DNA of 64,000 nt from Hybos culiciformis (lineage: Eukaryota; Arthropoda; Insecta; Diptera; Hybotidae). The notes beneath the pieces are model-generated. The model did no database searches. It saw nothing but the letters and a program-made list of their open reading frames with translations, and was not told where the DNA came from. The position numbers and the translations under genes were made by a program. The stretch spans positions 2,899,038-2,963,037 of the forward strand of contig OZ023273.1 of assembly GCA_964007475.1 (NCBI GenBank), given 5' to 3'. Positions 50,711-64,000 of this stretch are shown one piece after another; the stretch's first letter is position 1, and every line of letters starts with the position of its first letter.

Positions 50711-53700
50711 ATCTCAGAAAATATATTTTAGTAAGGACTCTTTCTATATGTTTTTAAAACCCATTAAAAACATAAGTTAAAAAAAAAATATTTTTAGTTT
50801 CGTTCAACATCAATAAGAAATTTCATTTTTGGGAACCTAATTTTTTCAAAATTTAATAAAGACAAATGAAAGAAGTCAGTTGTTATTAAAAAAAACATTT
50901 TTTTTTTTTAAATATAAAATTGAATAATATTATGTCTAGGTTATTCATATTTTATTATCAATTTTACTTCATATATTTTACAATAATTTTACGATTGTGC
51001 AATAAAATTGAATTCAAAAGCATAAAAAACTAAGTTAAATGCAAAAAATTGTTTTACCTTCTTGCATATACTTATACATATATATAAGTATGTGCATGCA
51101 AATGAATATAAAATTGCATTGCATGTACTATACCCATATATATATTCAATATATTAATATCTCGTACTATGGAAAATAATAATAACAAAATAAAATAATA
51201 AAAAAAAACTAACGACCTAAATTGCGCTCGATGACCTACAGGTCAGGGTTGAGCGGTATATCAGAATATTAAATTTATTTTTTCTTTTCATTTATTTATT
51301 TTATTTTTTTTACTTTCATGTTTTCTTTCCTTTTATAATATCCTTTCAAGCTATATATTAAACATTATAATATAATATACACATATCCTTTTTGTTAGCC
51401 GTAGAAAAAAAAATAAAAATAAAAAAAAATAAATAAAGGAAAGAAAAGAAAATACCTATTATTATTATTATTATAACGGCATATTATCATTTCCCTATGT
51501 AGATATTTTATCAAATGTGTACATAGGGAAATTATTTTATCCATATTAGTTATTATATGTATATTATATATGTATGTACAAAGAAAATTAAATAAATATT
51601 TTTACTTTTACATTTTTTGTTTTCTTTTCTGAATAAATGCACCTGATGGTCATTAAAATATATAATATAATAGATACACACATATGTGCGAAGAAAATAA
51701 TATAAATTAATATTAAATTTATTCATATGTTTGAAATTTGAAACCATATACTATATATACATACATTGGGTTTTGTCAACGAACGGCCGGTTAGGTCAAG
51801 GATGCAATATTTGAATTTTTTTTTTAAGGATTTCTCAGGAATAATATGATTGGAAATGTGTATCTTAAAGTTCAAAAATGTGCATAGAAGATATTATTTA
51901 AATTTATCTATCTGTAAGAAATTATTTTAATAAAGAAATTACTAGAATTAGGAAAATAGTATTAATAGATAATCTGTAATATCTGAAATTATTTTCAAAT
52001 TGCATGAATCACTATAAATTTACTATTTTATGGATATTTACGTATAAATGTTACAATGTTTCCCAATGAACTCTGTAAAATTTTTTTTTTTTTACAATAT
52101 TAGACATTAAATTTCCTTTTATAGTATGTCTTGTATAAATATTGGGACACGAATTCTTTAATTCTGTCTTTAATTTTTCCATATATATATTTGCAATTTC
52201 AATTTACAACTTTATTTTTTTCCTCTAATAATGCAATTCATTGAAAAATAAAATAAATTTTTAATATAAATGATATATCCTCAATTTTAAAAATGCAATA
52301 AAAAATTTAATAGTTTTCAATTTCACCTAGATTCATTTTATTGCATTAATAATAATAATAATAATATCGATTTTATATATACACTTAGTTATAATATATG
52401 TAGGTTTGAAGGGTTAATAATAAATCATTTATTTATATATATATGTATTATTATATATATATAGTAATCAGAGCGACCTAATTTCTAATTATTTACTTTT
52501 TAATATTATATACAAGGTATGTGGGGTTAGAATTCTATTAATTTTTAAGGATAATTTAAAATTTTAATGATTTTCTAACTATTGTATAAATAATAATTAT
52601 AAATGATTTATTGCATATAAATTCGAAATTGGTACTTAATATTGTTTTTTTTTTGTTATATTTTTAATCAAAAAATGTATTTATAGATATTAGATAAATT
52701 ATAGGTAATTACAAGTTACACACTATAAAGTTGTGTAATATTAATAAAAGGTTTTAATAATTACATATATCTAATCAAATAATAATTAATAAGTAATAAA
52801 AAGAAAAATTACATAAAATAACTAATATTCAGTAAATAAACTTAAAAAAGTAATATTAAAATAATATTGGAATACCTTACAGCAGTTTGTTATGATATAC
52901 AGTGTTAAAGAGAAGTAAAAAAGAAAATTTACATGTATAAAAATAAAACCATAGCATGAATTTGAATTTCTGGTAAATTTAAAACCGAAATTAAATAGTT
53001 TTGTTGTATAGTAAATTCCATAAAGAACCGTTATTCTGTTTTCACTTTTTTGTTCCACAATTTTAGACATTTTTCTCTCATCGCAGTTTGGAATTTAAAT
53101 TGCCTGTCAAATTTAATAATTTTTTTTTATAATAAACACATTAAAAGTCCCGTCTTTATAAATGTATGAAACGCACTATAGATATGAATGAAAGAAAATG
53201 AAAACTACACATTACAAGAACCAAGCTAAATTACCATCCATTTATAGTGTAACGTTCACATACTTTTGATCAACCCCTAAACATTTTTCATGCACTATTT
53301 TTTATTATTTTTTTTTTTTATTTTCTGATTCAGTTTTAATTTTCATTTCAAAATTTTCAATGCCTAACGTGTATTTCTGTTCTTCATTTTTTTTTTCCTT
53401 CTTTAATGCTTCGCAACCTTCAAAATGTTCAAAAAGCTCTAATTTTTGTAACTTATAAGTACATTTTCCTTGGGTAACAAAAAAAAAAATGAAAATTACA
53501 TAGTAAAAAATTTAAATGCAAAAACATATTTTCAAATTAAAAGTTCAAGTTTATTTGTGGGCACAAAAAAAAAAGGCTATCAAAAAAATATAGGTTATCA
53601 TCAAAAAAAAAAAAAAATAGTAGTAATAATAATAATAATAATAAAACTAACCTACATTTTTCCAAAAACAAACCATTAACTAAATTTATAATGTATATGT

Positions 53701-55926
53701 ACATATACAACCAGGCATGCTATTTTTACTAAACAGTTCCTTGAACTTGTACATATTCATATATAGAACTTCCAAACGAAGAAATTATTTTTTGTTTTTT
53801 TGGTTTTTTCATTTTTTTTTTTTTGCAAAAAAGCAGAAACATAAAAGATAGGTCAGCCTTGAAAATTTTTTGATTTTTTTTTTTTTTTTAATTTATTTAT
53901 TTCCTTCAACAACAAATTTTCATTCGTGCATAGGTTTTTTATTCGTGTTGTACACAAAACACAAAGTACCATAAGTACCATCTGTGTCTGTAATTAACAG
54001 TATAGAGTCCTTCAAAAAGACACAACATTATTTATAATATATGTATGTACACAATATTCTCAAGTCAAACAAAAGAAAAATGGGAAAAAAAAACGTAAAA
54101 CAATTCACATATGTACATTATGATGTACATAAATACCTAAAAATAAACAACTTAATTTACTGCCTTTTCTACTCAAAAAAAAAAAAAAGCAACATTTTTG
54201 TAGAATAAAAAAAAAAAAAAACAAAAAAGTTAAACATAAAAACAAACATAAATTATTACATATAATTAAATATATTTTATCTTAGCAAAATTAATACTGT
54301 ATGTTGTTATTATATATAAAAAAGCAAAAAAAAAAAAAATAAATAAATTTTGGCAGACTTAGGCAGCATGACACGGAAAATTCAATTTTTCTGAAAAAAA
54401 TAAAAATTTATTTCTTTTTATGTTTTTAAGCTCATTTTTGTTTGATTTAATTTAAAAAAAAATTATTGTGTATATATTTATACTTTTTACATGTACACAT
54501 ATTATGTATTAATGTACAATTACGCGCGCATTGAAAACATTGAAATAATTTTTGATGTGATTAGATTATCATTATTATTAAGACTATGAAGAAGAAAACT
54601 TTTTTATTGAATTTTTATTTTTTAATTTACAAAGAAAATTATTAAAAATAAAATTAAAAGTATTTAAGGTTTTTAAAATTTTTCATTAAATTAAACATTA
54701 AAGTTTTGCTTTGTTTGTAGGGCTAATAACCCTATCTCATCTGAAGTTCTTTTTTGAACCTGGCTCCAGGGTGAGTGCGCTGGATTTTTTAAATTTGGAA
54801 GTTTTTGGCTGAATTTGGCTTTTGGAAATCCAATAAATACTATTTGTCACTATTTGTTCGTCAGATAAAAATAAAACGCAGAAATAAAGTTAAAACATTG
54901 ATTTTCTGAACAATTTTCCGATTATTTCATTTAACTACAAAAATTTATTAATTTTTCTAGTTAATTGCATTTTCTGCAAAAGAAATAAAATTTAGTGGTT
55001 TTTTTTTATTTTTGTGGTATTTTTCACGGACGTTTAGTTTCAGTAAAATGAATTAAAATAAATTGCAAAAATAGAAAACAGAAAAATATTTTTAATATTC
55101 GGTTCCATGGCTCTTAATAAGTTAGACTCTCCGAATTTAGAGCAATTTGACATATATAAGCATCATAGGTATATAATAATCATGTTACCGTTTCACATTT
55201 CACAATTAAAAAATTCGTTTGCAGCTTCAGTTGCGAGTCGCATTCAAGCCGAAACAACAGTCTGATTGTATTAAAATGCATATAAAAAAATAAAAATCTC
55301 TTCTAATTTAATGAAAATTTAGCAAACTATTGAAACACAGTGTGAAAAAAAAATATAACATTTCAGTTCACTCTTTTAAAGCTTTTTTGAAGGTCATCAA
55401 TCTTTTCTTTTTTTTTTTTGGGTTATTTATTGATTTTAACATGGCTTAATGAATTCTTTACTCAAATTATTTTCAAATTAAATTGACTTTGAAACTGCTT
55501 TGGCGTTATTTTTTATTTTTCTTTTCCTTTATTATTATTTTTTTTTGGTTTTTTATATTTTTTTTTATCAGAGAACCACTAATACGAAAAGAAAATTTAT
55601 TTTCTGCTTTCCACAATTATTTAGGACAAGGACAAACAATTTTTTTTTTTTTTTATGAACTATACTACTATACAAGTTATTGACTTAAAAATTATTATGA
55701 ATAATTTTTGTTGAGTTATATTATTTGAAGAAGGCATTATTGAAGAGATTTTTTTTTATTATTATTATTGTACTATATATATAAAAAATATACCATGAAA
55801 TAATTCTTGTAAAATTTAGAAAAAAAAAAAAATATATAAATATCTATGATGAAAAGAGTTCGATAAAATTAAGGACCTTTGAAAAAAAAATAAAATAAAA
55901 AAAGCCAATTTTGATAAAAAATTTAT
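50711..55926. other. AT-rich stretch without a supported gene
   Basis: This holds microsatellites at 51459-51475 (ATT), 52349-52366 (AAT) and 53620-53646 (AAT). A GC-richer spot at 51213-51260 has an everted TGACCT-AC-AGGTCA. A weak candidate 50-bp exon lies at 54721-54770 (+). Frames at 51553-51747, 52822-53070, 53470-53679 and 55483-55683 are AT-driven and unsupported. Confidence 0.4.
51232..51245. promoter_or_regulatory. Everted nuclear-receptor-type half-sites (ER2)
   Basis: TGACCT, a 2-base spacer and AGGTCA form a perfect everted repeat of the nuclear-receptor half-site AGGTCA. In DNA this AT-rich it stands out, but function is not shown and no gene start lies nearby. Confidence 0.25.
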
Positions 55927-56155
55927 ATTTAACCACAGAGAAATATAGTATACAGAGAGGAATTATTGTATACAACTTTTTTAGTATGAAAAATAACAGC
56001 TGTCGTTCAGCTCCATTTGATGGTATTTGTCAAAATATGCAATACAATGCAATACTATGAAATGGAGCTGTTTCTCACCAGTTATTTCGTACTAGAAAAG
56101 TTGGATTAAAATAGTTCCTCTGTGTATAATGTGTTATATTTTTCTGTGATTTAAC
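55927..56155. mobile_element. MITE, CACAGAG family, copy 2
   Basis: The element spans 55934-56148 (215 bp). It begins CACAGAGAAATATA and ends TATATTTTTCTGTG. A perfect 7-bp direct repeat, ATTTAAC, flanks it (55927-55933 and 56149-56155). The arms pair through most of the length, including AACTTTTTTAGTA against TACTAGAAAAGTT and AGCTCCATTT against AAATGGAGCT. It shares GAAAAATAACAGCT and AGCTCCATTTGA with the copy at 17369-17545. It is non-coding. The perfect duplication suggests a younger insertion than copy 1. Confidence 0.92.
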
Positions 56156-59100
56156 CTTAAAGAAGAGATATTTTTCTATACCAAAAAGAGAAAAATTTTC
56201 AATATAGAGTTAATTTAAAAAAAAAAAATTCAGATTTGGAGCAGCAGTCTTGGTTGTAAATATCCCATTCTACAAATGAGTGACATAGATATAGTTTAAC
56301 TAACACAGTTTTTGAGAGTACCTTAAATGATCATCCTTTTGTAATATTTTGTACATAGGTAGGTAGTTTTTTTTTGTAAGAAATATATGTACTTATAAAA
56401 ACTTTATTTGGCGCATTCATTATAATAAATTATAAAATTTTATATATATAAAAAAAAAATGTTTTTTTTTTTTTTTTTTCAACTTTTTAGATTTTCTTTT
56501 ATTTTTTGCATTTTTAGGTCATGGATATTTTTTTTTTCTTTTAATTTTCTGGTTGATCTTACTATCATCATGTACTTGTATATATCATTTATACCAAACT
56601 TGTCTATGAATTAAATATGAGGTTTTGAAAATTTATGTTAAATACTTCCTCAAGTTTAATGCGATTTAAAAAAAAACAAAATATTGTAAAATTTTATGCC
56701 TAAGGATGAATAATGAATTATATTTTTGTATTTAAATAGGTTACAACAATAATAATTACTTAGGCAAAAGGAATTTAATACAAAATTAAAAAAAAAATTT
56801 CCAGCTGATGGAAAAAATAGCCTAAATATTTTCTCGAAAAATGACAAAAATTACCCCTTAAGTGAATCTTTTTTGTATAATATTTTACTTTCATGTTTTC
56901 TTTTTTTTTTAGTTTTTACGCTTAAAGGAATTTTGGTTTAATAAGATACAGATAAAAGAAAGAAATTTGAAATTTTTTTGATTTCAGGTACAGGTAAGTT
57001 AGTTTTTTATCCATATTTTATTAAATTATTTCAAATATTTCAATCTTACTTCGTTTTAAGATATTATATATAGAAGAGTCCATCTAATAAAATTCAGATC
57101 ACTCAGTAGAGCTTAATTAAGTTTTAAAACATAAAACTATTTAATATGTAAATAGCTAAAGATCATATTTTAAACAACATTTACAAAAATTCTGAGATAT
57201 ATTTAATAAATTATTTCTTCAAGTCAAGTAGTTAGTAGTTATAAATTATGATAATAAATTATAATGTTATAAATATTTCCTTTTCTATTTTTGTCCCGGA
57301 AAATAATAATTATACAAGCATCCATATAATAAATCCTAATTAAATAAAAATTTATCTTGATCAATTTATTTTTGAAATAAAATAATAACTATGAAATTTT
57401 TTTATATATATGCAACATACATATATATTTTTCAAAGTTATAATATTATCAAGTGAAAAAAAATAAACTAATAATAATAATTTTCTTAAAAGAAAAGTTT
57501 TCCTTCTTTTTTGTTTTTTTTTTTTTTTATTTTTGTCATCATAATTTGAAAATAAAATGAAACTCTTTAATTTAAATCTCTTCAATTTTTCACATCATTA
57601 AATGTATGTTTTTCTTCCTCCTTTTCCTATAATAGTCATAAATAACTAAAAGGATTCAGGTTTTTTTTTTTTTTTCGTTATTTACCCCAAAACATAAATT
57701 GTGCATAAATATTGTTGTAATATTTTATATCAAGGAAGGAAGGAATGAATGAAAAAAAAATTACCAAGCTTAAAAATTAGAAGAAAAAAAAAAGTTTTCT
57801 TTGAACAGTTGTTACAAAATAATATGTTTTTTTTTGTGCCCATACTTTCTTTAAAGGACTTTAAATAGGGTTTGGAGGTGGATATACAAAATTTTCATTC
57901 TTTGTCTATGCGGTCTATTGGCTGCTGTAAGTTAATTAATCAATTTATTTTTTATTAAAAATACTAGTCGAATCTATCATTAATTTTAGAAAATTCCACA
58001 TAAGTGGTTGAATTTATGGTGCAAAAAAAAATTCTAAAAAATTGTTCATCGCCGAAAGTAGTCGACCAAATGTCGCATGAAAAAACAACCTAAAACAATA
58101 TGCCGAAAAAAACTTTCAGACTCGAAATAAAATCAATTTGCCAATAAATTAATATCGCTGCTGTTTATAGGATTGAACATTTTTTTAGTATAAACTTATT
58201 TCAATAAAAAATCCGAAACCTTATTCCTATAAGCTTATTAAGTTCTATGAATAATATTTAATATTTGCTTTATGCATATAATTTTTTTTTTTTTTTTGCC
58301 TTTATAAATATTTATTCTCACTAGAATCCTGGAAAAAAAATTTTCCTTTTTTTTTACTGAAAACTGTAGAATAATGTTTATGCTTGTTATACGAAGAAAA
58401 AAATTTATAACGAAAAAATTGGAATTTGGATGTGAATAAAATATCGGAAAGTTAAATTGCAGTGGTAAGGCTTCAACGTCGATAATCGGTGATAGTTCTC
58501 ATAAGAAATTTTCAAATTAAATATTGGAAAGTTATTAACTATTATTGAAGTTTCACATTCAGGTTTTAAAATTTTAATAATGTCAGCAAAATTTTTTCTA
58601 AAATTAAATAAAACAAAAATATTTTATTAAAAACTTGGATTTTTTTCTACATTGTGAAAAAAATTATGATAAAATTTTATTTTTTATATAAACTTAAAGT
58701 ATATTTTATTATAATTGAAATAACATTCTCTGCAGCCAATTTGGAGCTTAACCAAGCAATAATGGCGGGAAATTTTTAAATCATAACATAAATAAATTAT
58801 ACATTTATAATGTATATATATATATATTATAAAAAGTATAATGCCTTAATTAAATATTCTTTGATGCCAAAAAAAAAAAAATAATAATAATGGATTTAAT
58901 GATGTGGAATTTTAAGCAACAAAAAAATAATAATAAATTAATTATAAAAAATTTGCCCTTTCTATCTATATATGTATTATAACTTAATATATACAATTTT
59001 TTTTTTTTTTAATTATGAATATTATTTTACATAATTTTAAAAGAAAGAATTTTTTCGGAATTTAAAATATTTCATTAAATTTGAATCTAAAAAATATTTA

Positions 59101-61700
59101 TTTGAATTTATATTAACTTAATAAAATATTTTTATTGCAGGAATTTTTTAGAAAACAAATTATATACATATATCTTTATGTTGAATTCATTTTCTACATA
59201 CTATACATTCCATAGCATTTATAAAGGATAAATTTGATTGTTAATTTTTTTTCTTTTAATTTCATTTTCACATTAAATTAAATTTTCAACAAATCAAGGA
59301 AAGGGCGCTGCCTCAATAAAGAAATAATTGTAAGTAAAATTGACGAACAGTATACCTGAACTTTGTATCTTTTATAGTACATACAATTATTTATGTATAT
59401 AAATTTATATGAATTAATTGAGTTGAGTGTATATATCTGGGTCAACATTAAAGTTTATCATAAAACATATATACAAAAAAAAAGCTTATACAATATTTTC
59501 TTTTGCCTTTTCGCATGCTTATATCGTTTTTCTTCTTTAAGATATTGTTGCAAAGGAAAATAAAAATAAAAGAAAATAAAAAATTTACTTTGTATTCAAA
59601 ACAATTTTATTGTATTTAAGCAAATTAAATGAAGAAGAAGCTCAAACATTTTTAAGTATACATGTATATCAAAAAGAAGAAAAAAAACTATATACATAAT
59701 ATGTGTATTTTTTTTGGTAAATAATGAAGTATGAATTTCTGTATAGTACCTACTTATAAGGAAGGAATATCTTTTTTCATGGTATATTTGCAGACATAAC
59801 ACAAAATGTATATATATTGAAGATTAATGTACTCATTGCTCATGCCAAAATTAGAAAACATTATGAATTGTTTTTTTTTTTTTTTTTCACAAAAATGAAT
59901 TTCATTTTCGAAAGAAATTTTATTTTTTATTCTAAGAATTTTTTTGGTTTTTTCGATTGAATGACAGAAGTAAATTAATTTTAATACCATATTATTATTT
60001 TCATTTATATATTATGATTAAAAATGTACCTATATTGTATATTCTTAGAAAATTTTACTTGAAAATAGATAAAACAAAAATTAAAAAATAATATGTAAGG
60101 CTGTTTTTATTATAATTATATTTAATAAATTTTTTTATTTTTTTCTTCACATTTTTAAGTATATATTAAGTTCTTTTTTTTATTTGAAAAATTTCAAGGT
60201 TCTTTAAAAATCCCATAATTTTGGTATTTTTTTGGAATTTTTTTTGTTACATTCTGATCATTCATCAGAAAATATTTATTTTTTTGTTTTGTTATTATGA
60301 ATTTTGTTATGGGTGTGGCGCTTTAAATTATACCAATTTTTTGCAGGAGACAATGTGATAGGCGCTTATATACGAAAAAATATAATATTTTTTGCGAAAA
60401 GCGATTAATTACTTGCGATATACGTATTTTATAGTTATTCCATGATTTCCCGCCTAAAACATAAGATTTTCGAATAAGATTAAAAAATATTCTGGCATTC
60501 AATCTGTATGAAATTTTTATTATATTAAATTGTTAGTTCCACCTAAATGTTTTTAATATTAATGACTTTTTACTTCATAAATAAGAAAATTTTTACTTCA
60601 TATATATAAAATCTGAAAAAAAGAAAATTCCTACATAACCACTAAAGAAATTTCCCATTTTCTTCTAAATTAGGCCAATTTGTTAAAAAAAGAAAAAGAA
60701 AAGAAAAGCTTTATCAATGTGTCTCTCATTAAAGTAAGAAAAAAAAAAGAAGTAGGTAGGTATACTTTTTAAGGAAAATTTTCCTTAATTTTACTTTTTT
60801 TTTTGTTTTCCACAAAGGTAGAAAATTTTCCAAACAAAAAAAAAGAAAGAAAAGAAAACTGAAATTAATTGAATTATAGTATTTTCCATTTTTTTTTTTT
60901 ATGTTTTTTTCTATGTTGAAAAGTAACATCAAAAGAAAAATAAATAATTTATTTTCTTTTCTTCATTTATTAGTTGTTTTTATTTTATATTTTTCTTTAA
61001 ATAAAATCATTTGACCTATTTACTAAAGAAAGTGTACATAAATCTATTTTTTATATATATACCTATGTATTTTAATGTTTTTTTTTCTGCCTGCACACCT
61101 TTTTTTTTGTATAATCTCTGTTATAGTTAAAAGTTAAGGAAATAAAAAAAAAAAATTATTGCAATTATGTAGGTAAAATATTGAGAGAATGAGGAGAAAA
61201 AATTTGAAGTAAAAACAAAAAAAAAAAAGAAGCTTTTTTATGTCTGCTAAACCCAAATAAAGAAGTTAAAATATATATAGAACAGCTTTCATAGGTCTCG
61301 CTTCGTTTAAAAATATGTAATTATATACATATATATGAGTATGAATATAAATTTAACTTCTTCTTTTTATAGATCTGTTTTTTATTTTATTTTTGTTTTC
61401 AGAAAAAACGGGAAGGGAATGTCTGTCATAATTTTTTCTTTATATATATAATACTATATCTGTATATGGGACCATAGAGTTCATATTTTATTAATGTATT
61501 TTATAGTAAAAATATTTGTAGTATAGTTTTTTTTTCACTATTCTATAGATTTATTAATAATTTATTATGTTAATAGAAAACTATTATATGTAGTAAATGT
61601 GTAGATTTAATTTTTAAATCAATCATATATTTTTGTGATGACAAGGTAAAACTGTTTCAATCTACTTTGGCAAAGTTGTAAGAAAAGCATCATCGTTTCA
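56156..61700. other. AT-rich stretch without a supported gene
   Basis: This is 5.5 kb of AT-rich sequence with long poly-A/poly-T runs. Frames at 56656-56847, 57361-57585, 59596-59802, 59754-59990 and 60729-60932 (all minus) are Phe/Lys/Ile-rich with no domains and overlap homopolymers. Nothing else could be supported. Confidence 0.45.
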
Positions 61701-61712
61701 TCGATGAATGTA

Positions 61713-62275
61713 ACTTGTACAATTACCAGGTGTAAAATTTTTTTAATTTATATGAAAAAACAAAACAAATGTAGTACATACCAGCATTTTTCTCTTAAAA
61801 CTGGTAAAAAAAAAAGTTCAGTTGTATAATTGACCAGTTGCACAATCACCAGTTATACAATCGATAGTTGTAAAGATAAATCTATCACTTGTATGTACAT
61901 TTGAGACCAGTACAATCTTTAATTTTTTTTTCGAATTAACCACTTGTAGAATTTACGAGCATTTGTACAACTTATATTTTATCTAACAACAACTTGTAGA
62001 ATTTTTGACAATACTTTTACAATATCTATATTTTATGGAATTAATCTTTATAAAAGTATTTTTTTTTCTTTCTATTCTTTAATTTAACATTAGATAATTC
62101 ACTGAATATTTGGGAGCTAAACAACTGGTTAAAAATTGTACATGAAGATAATTCTGGAAAATAGATGTTTAGATTGTACAAGTGAAATAGATGTTTTAAA
62201 TTGTACAATTGAAATTTTGATATTTGTACAGTTGTCATGCAACCGAAATTGTGAAACCTAGTTGTGTAATACTCT
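61713..62275. repeat. Cluster of ~15-bp TTGTACAAT-type motifs in both orientations
   Basis: A loosely periodic motif, best written CAGTTGTACAATYAC, recurs at least ten times. A nearly tandem run starts at 61819, 61835, 61850 and 61865 (spacing 16, 15, 15). Other copies lie at 61713, 61727, 61941 and 61987. To the right of about 62120 the motif mostly appears reversed (ATTGTACAAGT, ATTGTACAATT; about 62135-62230). The overall shape, forward copies left and reversed copies right, is like the subterminal repeats of a DNA transposon. I could not find clear terminal inverted repeats or a target duplication. Confidence 0.6.
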
Positions 62276-63075
62276 TATTCTGGAAAAACTCATCTAGTAC
62301 TATCATTTTTGGATGTATTTATTTTATTGTAATGGCAATTGGTACCGGTTAGGAATGAAACAGCAAAAGAAACAAATTTTGTGTAATTTTCGGTTTGGAA
62401 CTTTCAGTATTTCCAATGAAATTAATCGCTTTTACAATAACCTAAAACTAAAAATAAAATTATTTTTTTCAAATTAAATAACTTTCGTATAAAATCCGTA
62501 TCATAATAGTGTCTGCTTATGTAGTATGATTATATGATACCTAACATAATCAAATACATAAATTTTCTTTATTTTTTTTTTTTCATTTTCTTTCTTATTT
62601 ATGATATAGAAAATTTGGAAGGTTTGAATTGTATAATAATGAAATAAGGAAAAAAAACACAAAATCAAAACAGAGAAAATAATGGGCTCTTTTAATGCTT
62701 GTTGTGCTTATTTTTCAATATAAAATGATGAGTTTTATTTTTATATGTTATTATTATGATTTTTTTTTATATATTTTGTAAACATAAGTATCTAATATGT
62801 TATTACATAATATTTAAAATAAATTAGATACCTAACTTTTAGTTATATTTATAATTATAAAAAAATAGATTTTATATTGACATGTAAAAATAAGAAAGTA
62901 ATTACTTGCAGGGTACTTTAAAGCTAAGTTTAATCATGATTAAAGGCAGTTAAATTTAAAAAAGTAAACAAGCAAATCAAAAAATTTTGAAATTCTTATA
63001 TTTATATAATAAGTTGCGTCCAAAATATTACATTAAAGCTCTCCATATACAACTTATATATAGTTTCCCTGTGGA

Positions 63076-63101
63076 ATATATATATATATATATATATATA
63101 T
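63076..63101. repeat. (AT)n microsatellite
   Basis: This is a perfect run of 13 AT dinucleotides. Confidence 0.95.
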
Positions 63102-63290
63102 CTTAATCATAATTATGATGGTGATCTATCAAAAATTTCTTAGAAATTCACTTATGAAATTCTATATATAATGATATTTTATTACCTCGTAAAAAGAAAT
63201 ATATTTATACATAATATACCTATGTTTTTTATTTTTTTCATACCTAGGTATATGATATTATTCATAACATTTTATTCAAAAAAAAAAAAA

Positions 63291-63291
63291 A

Positions 63292-63347
<56 letters not shown>
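63291..63347. repeat. (AAT)n microsatellite
   Basis: An AAT/ATA trinucleotide run of nearly 60 bp is bounded on both sides by poly-A. Confidence 0.95.
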
Positions 63348-63351
<4 letters not shown>

Positions 63352-64000
63352 TAAAAAAAAAAAAAACTCAAGAAAATATAATTTTAAAATTGAATAATAT
63401 TTCAGAGATATACGGTGTATCCTTAAGTTAAAAAAAATAAAAAACATTTATCAAAAATTTTTCAACAAATGTGTCGTTTTAAAATCCCTTAACAGCCCAG
63501 TATAAAAAAAAAAAAACAAAAATATCTATATATACTATATATATAATAATGAATGATTTAGGTTAATGGAATTAATTTTATGTGTGAGCTGTATATATTT
63601 CATAAGAAAAACAAAAAAAAAATTATAAAGATTTTTAACAGGTAGGTAGGTATATACCTATTATTTGCAACATTTTAGAATTAAAAAAAAATTTTTTAGT
63701 GATACCCGTAATTTTCTTAGAAATAATTCTAACTAATTACAAAAAAAATAATTTATCTTAATTTTTCTAGTATAGAGGTAGGTATGTTTTAAAAATAATT
63801 ATGACATCTTGCCAAATAGATTTCAACAGAATATTTTCAAAAACCGTACCCGATTTTTGGTTAATGGTATTTTCATATACACACTATGCCCAACCTAAAA
63901 ATAATAAAAAATAACTTTTGGTTTAAACTTAAACTAATATAAAATTATGTCGTTACAGATAATAGTGCGTAGGTGAAAAAAATTACGCACTATTAAATTT

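Larger units (their letters stand above)
62276..64000. other. AT-rich right end of the window
   Basis: No gene is supported. This holds an AT dinucleotide run (63076-63101) and a long AAT run (63291-63347). The frame at 63262-63447 (-) is simply the AAT microsatellite read as poly-Ile. Confidence 0.5.

Noticed and set aside
52822..53070. 82-codon frame (-)
   Set aside because: Has an ATG and moderate composition but no signal peptide, domain or neighbours that support it. Length is within chance expectation.
63262..63447. Poly-isoleucine frame (-)
   Set aside because: Translation of the AAT microsatellite and flanking homopolymers.

Overview
This is insect nuclear DNA. It is extremely A+T-rich (roughly four fifths by eye), full of poly-A/poly-T runs and AT, AAT and TTA microsatellites, and very sparse in genes. 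Three things point to an insect: genes for small secreted cuticular proteins with the classic short first exon (Met-Phe/Tyr-Lys-Leu, then an intron inside the signal peptide), arthropod TATA + TCAGT core promoters, and insect-type DNA transposons. The order (possibly Diptera) cannot be fixed from the sequence.

Layout. Positions 1-7900 hold a minus-strand cluster of cuticular protein genes. One (exon 1 only) runs off the left edge, and two are complete with two exons each (5017-5546 and 7080-7790). All three have recognisable paralogous core promoters. A 721-bp hAT-type non-autonomous element (3542-4262) with a perfect 8-bp target duplication lies between the first two. From 7.9 to 34.9 kb I find no convincing gene. 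This stretch holds a CACAGAG-ended MITE (17369-17545), a palindromic Tc1/mariner-like MITE (about 30575-30754) and microsatellites. At 34918-35017 (minus) lies one 100-bp internal exon of a rhodopsin-like neuropeptide GPCR (TM3 to the DR of the DRY/DRF motif, most like the SIFamide/NPFF receptor group). No sister exon was found, so its introns are probably tens of kb on both sides.

From about 42.9 to 45.3 kb there is a transposon-dense island: a TTCCGG-rich repeat block, then a decayed P-element/THAP9-type transposase (44008-45311). That remnant has one frameshift, one in-frame stop and a 382-bp MITE (44651-45032) inserted at a duplicated TTA. Two inverted copies of a Helitron-like dispersed repeat sit at 47841-48110 and 50455-50710. 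A second CACAGAG MITE copy (55934-56148, 7-bp duplication) and a cluster of about 15-bp TTGTACAAT-type motifs (61713-62275) follow. The rest is AT-rich intron or intergenic DNA.

The clear host genes are therefore a cuticle-structure cluster and part of a neuropeptide receptor. The cuticle cluster may be nested in a giant intron of the receptor gene, but that is inference. No tRNA, rRNA or CRISPR was found. No wholly new system is evident. The most informative features are the nested transposon history in the 42.9-45.3 kb island and the possible link between the CACAGAG/7-bp-duplication MITEs and the P-type transposase remnant.
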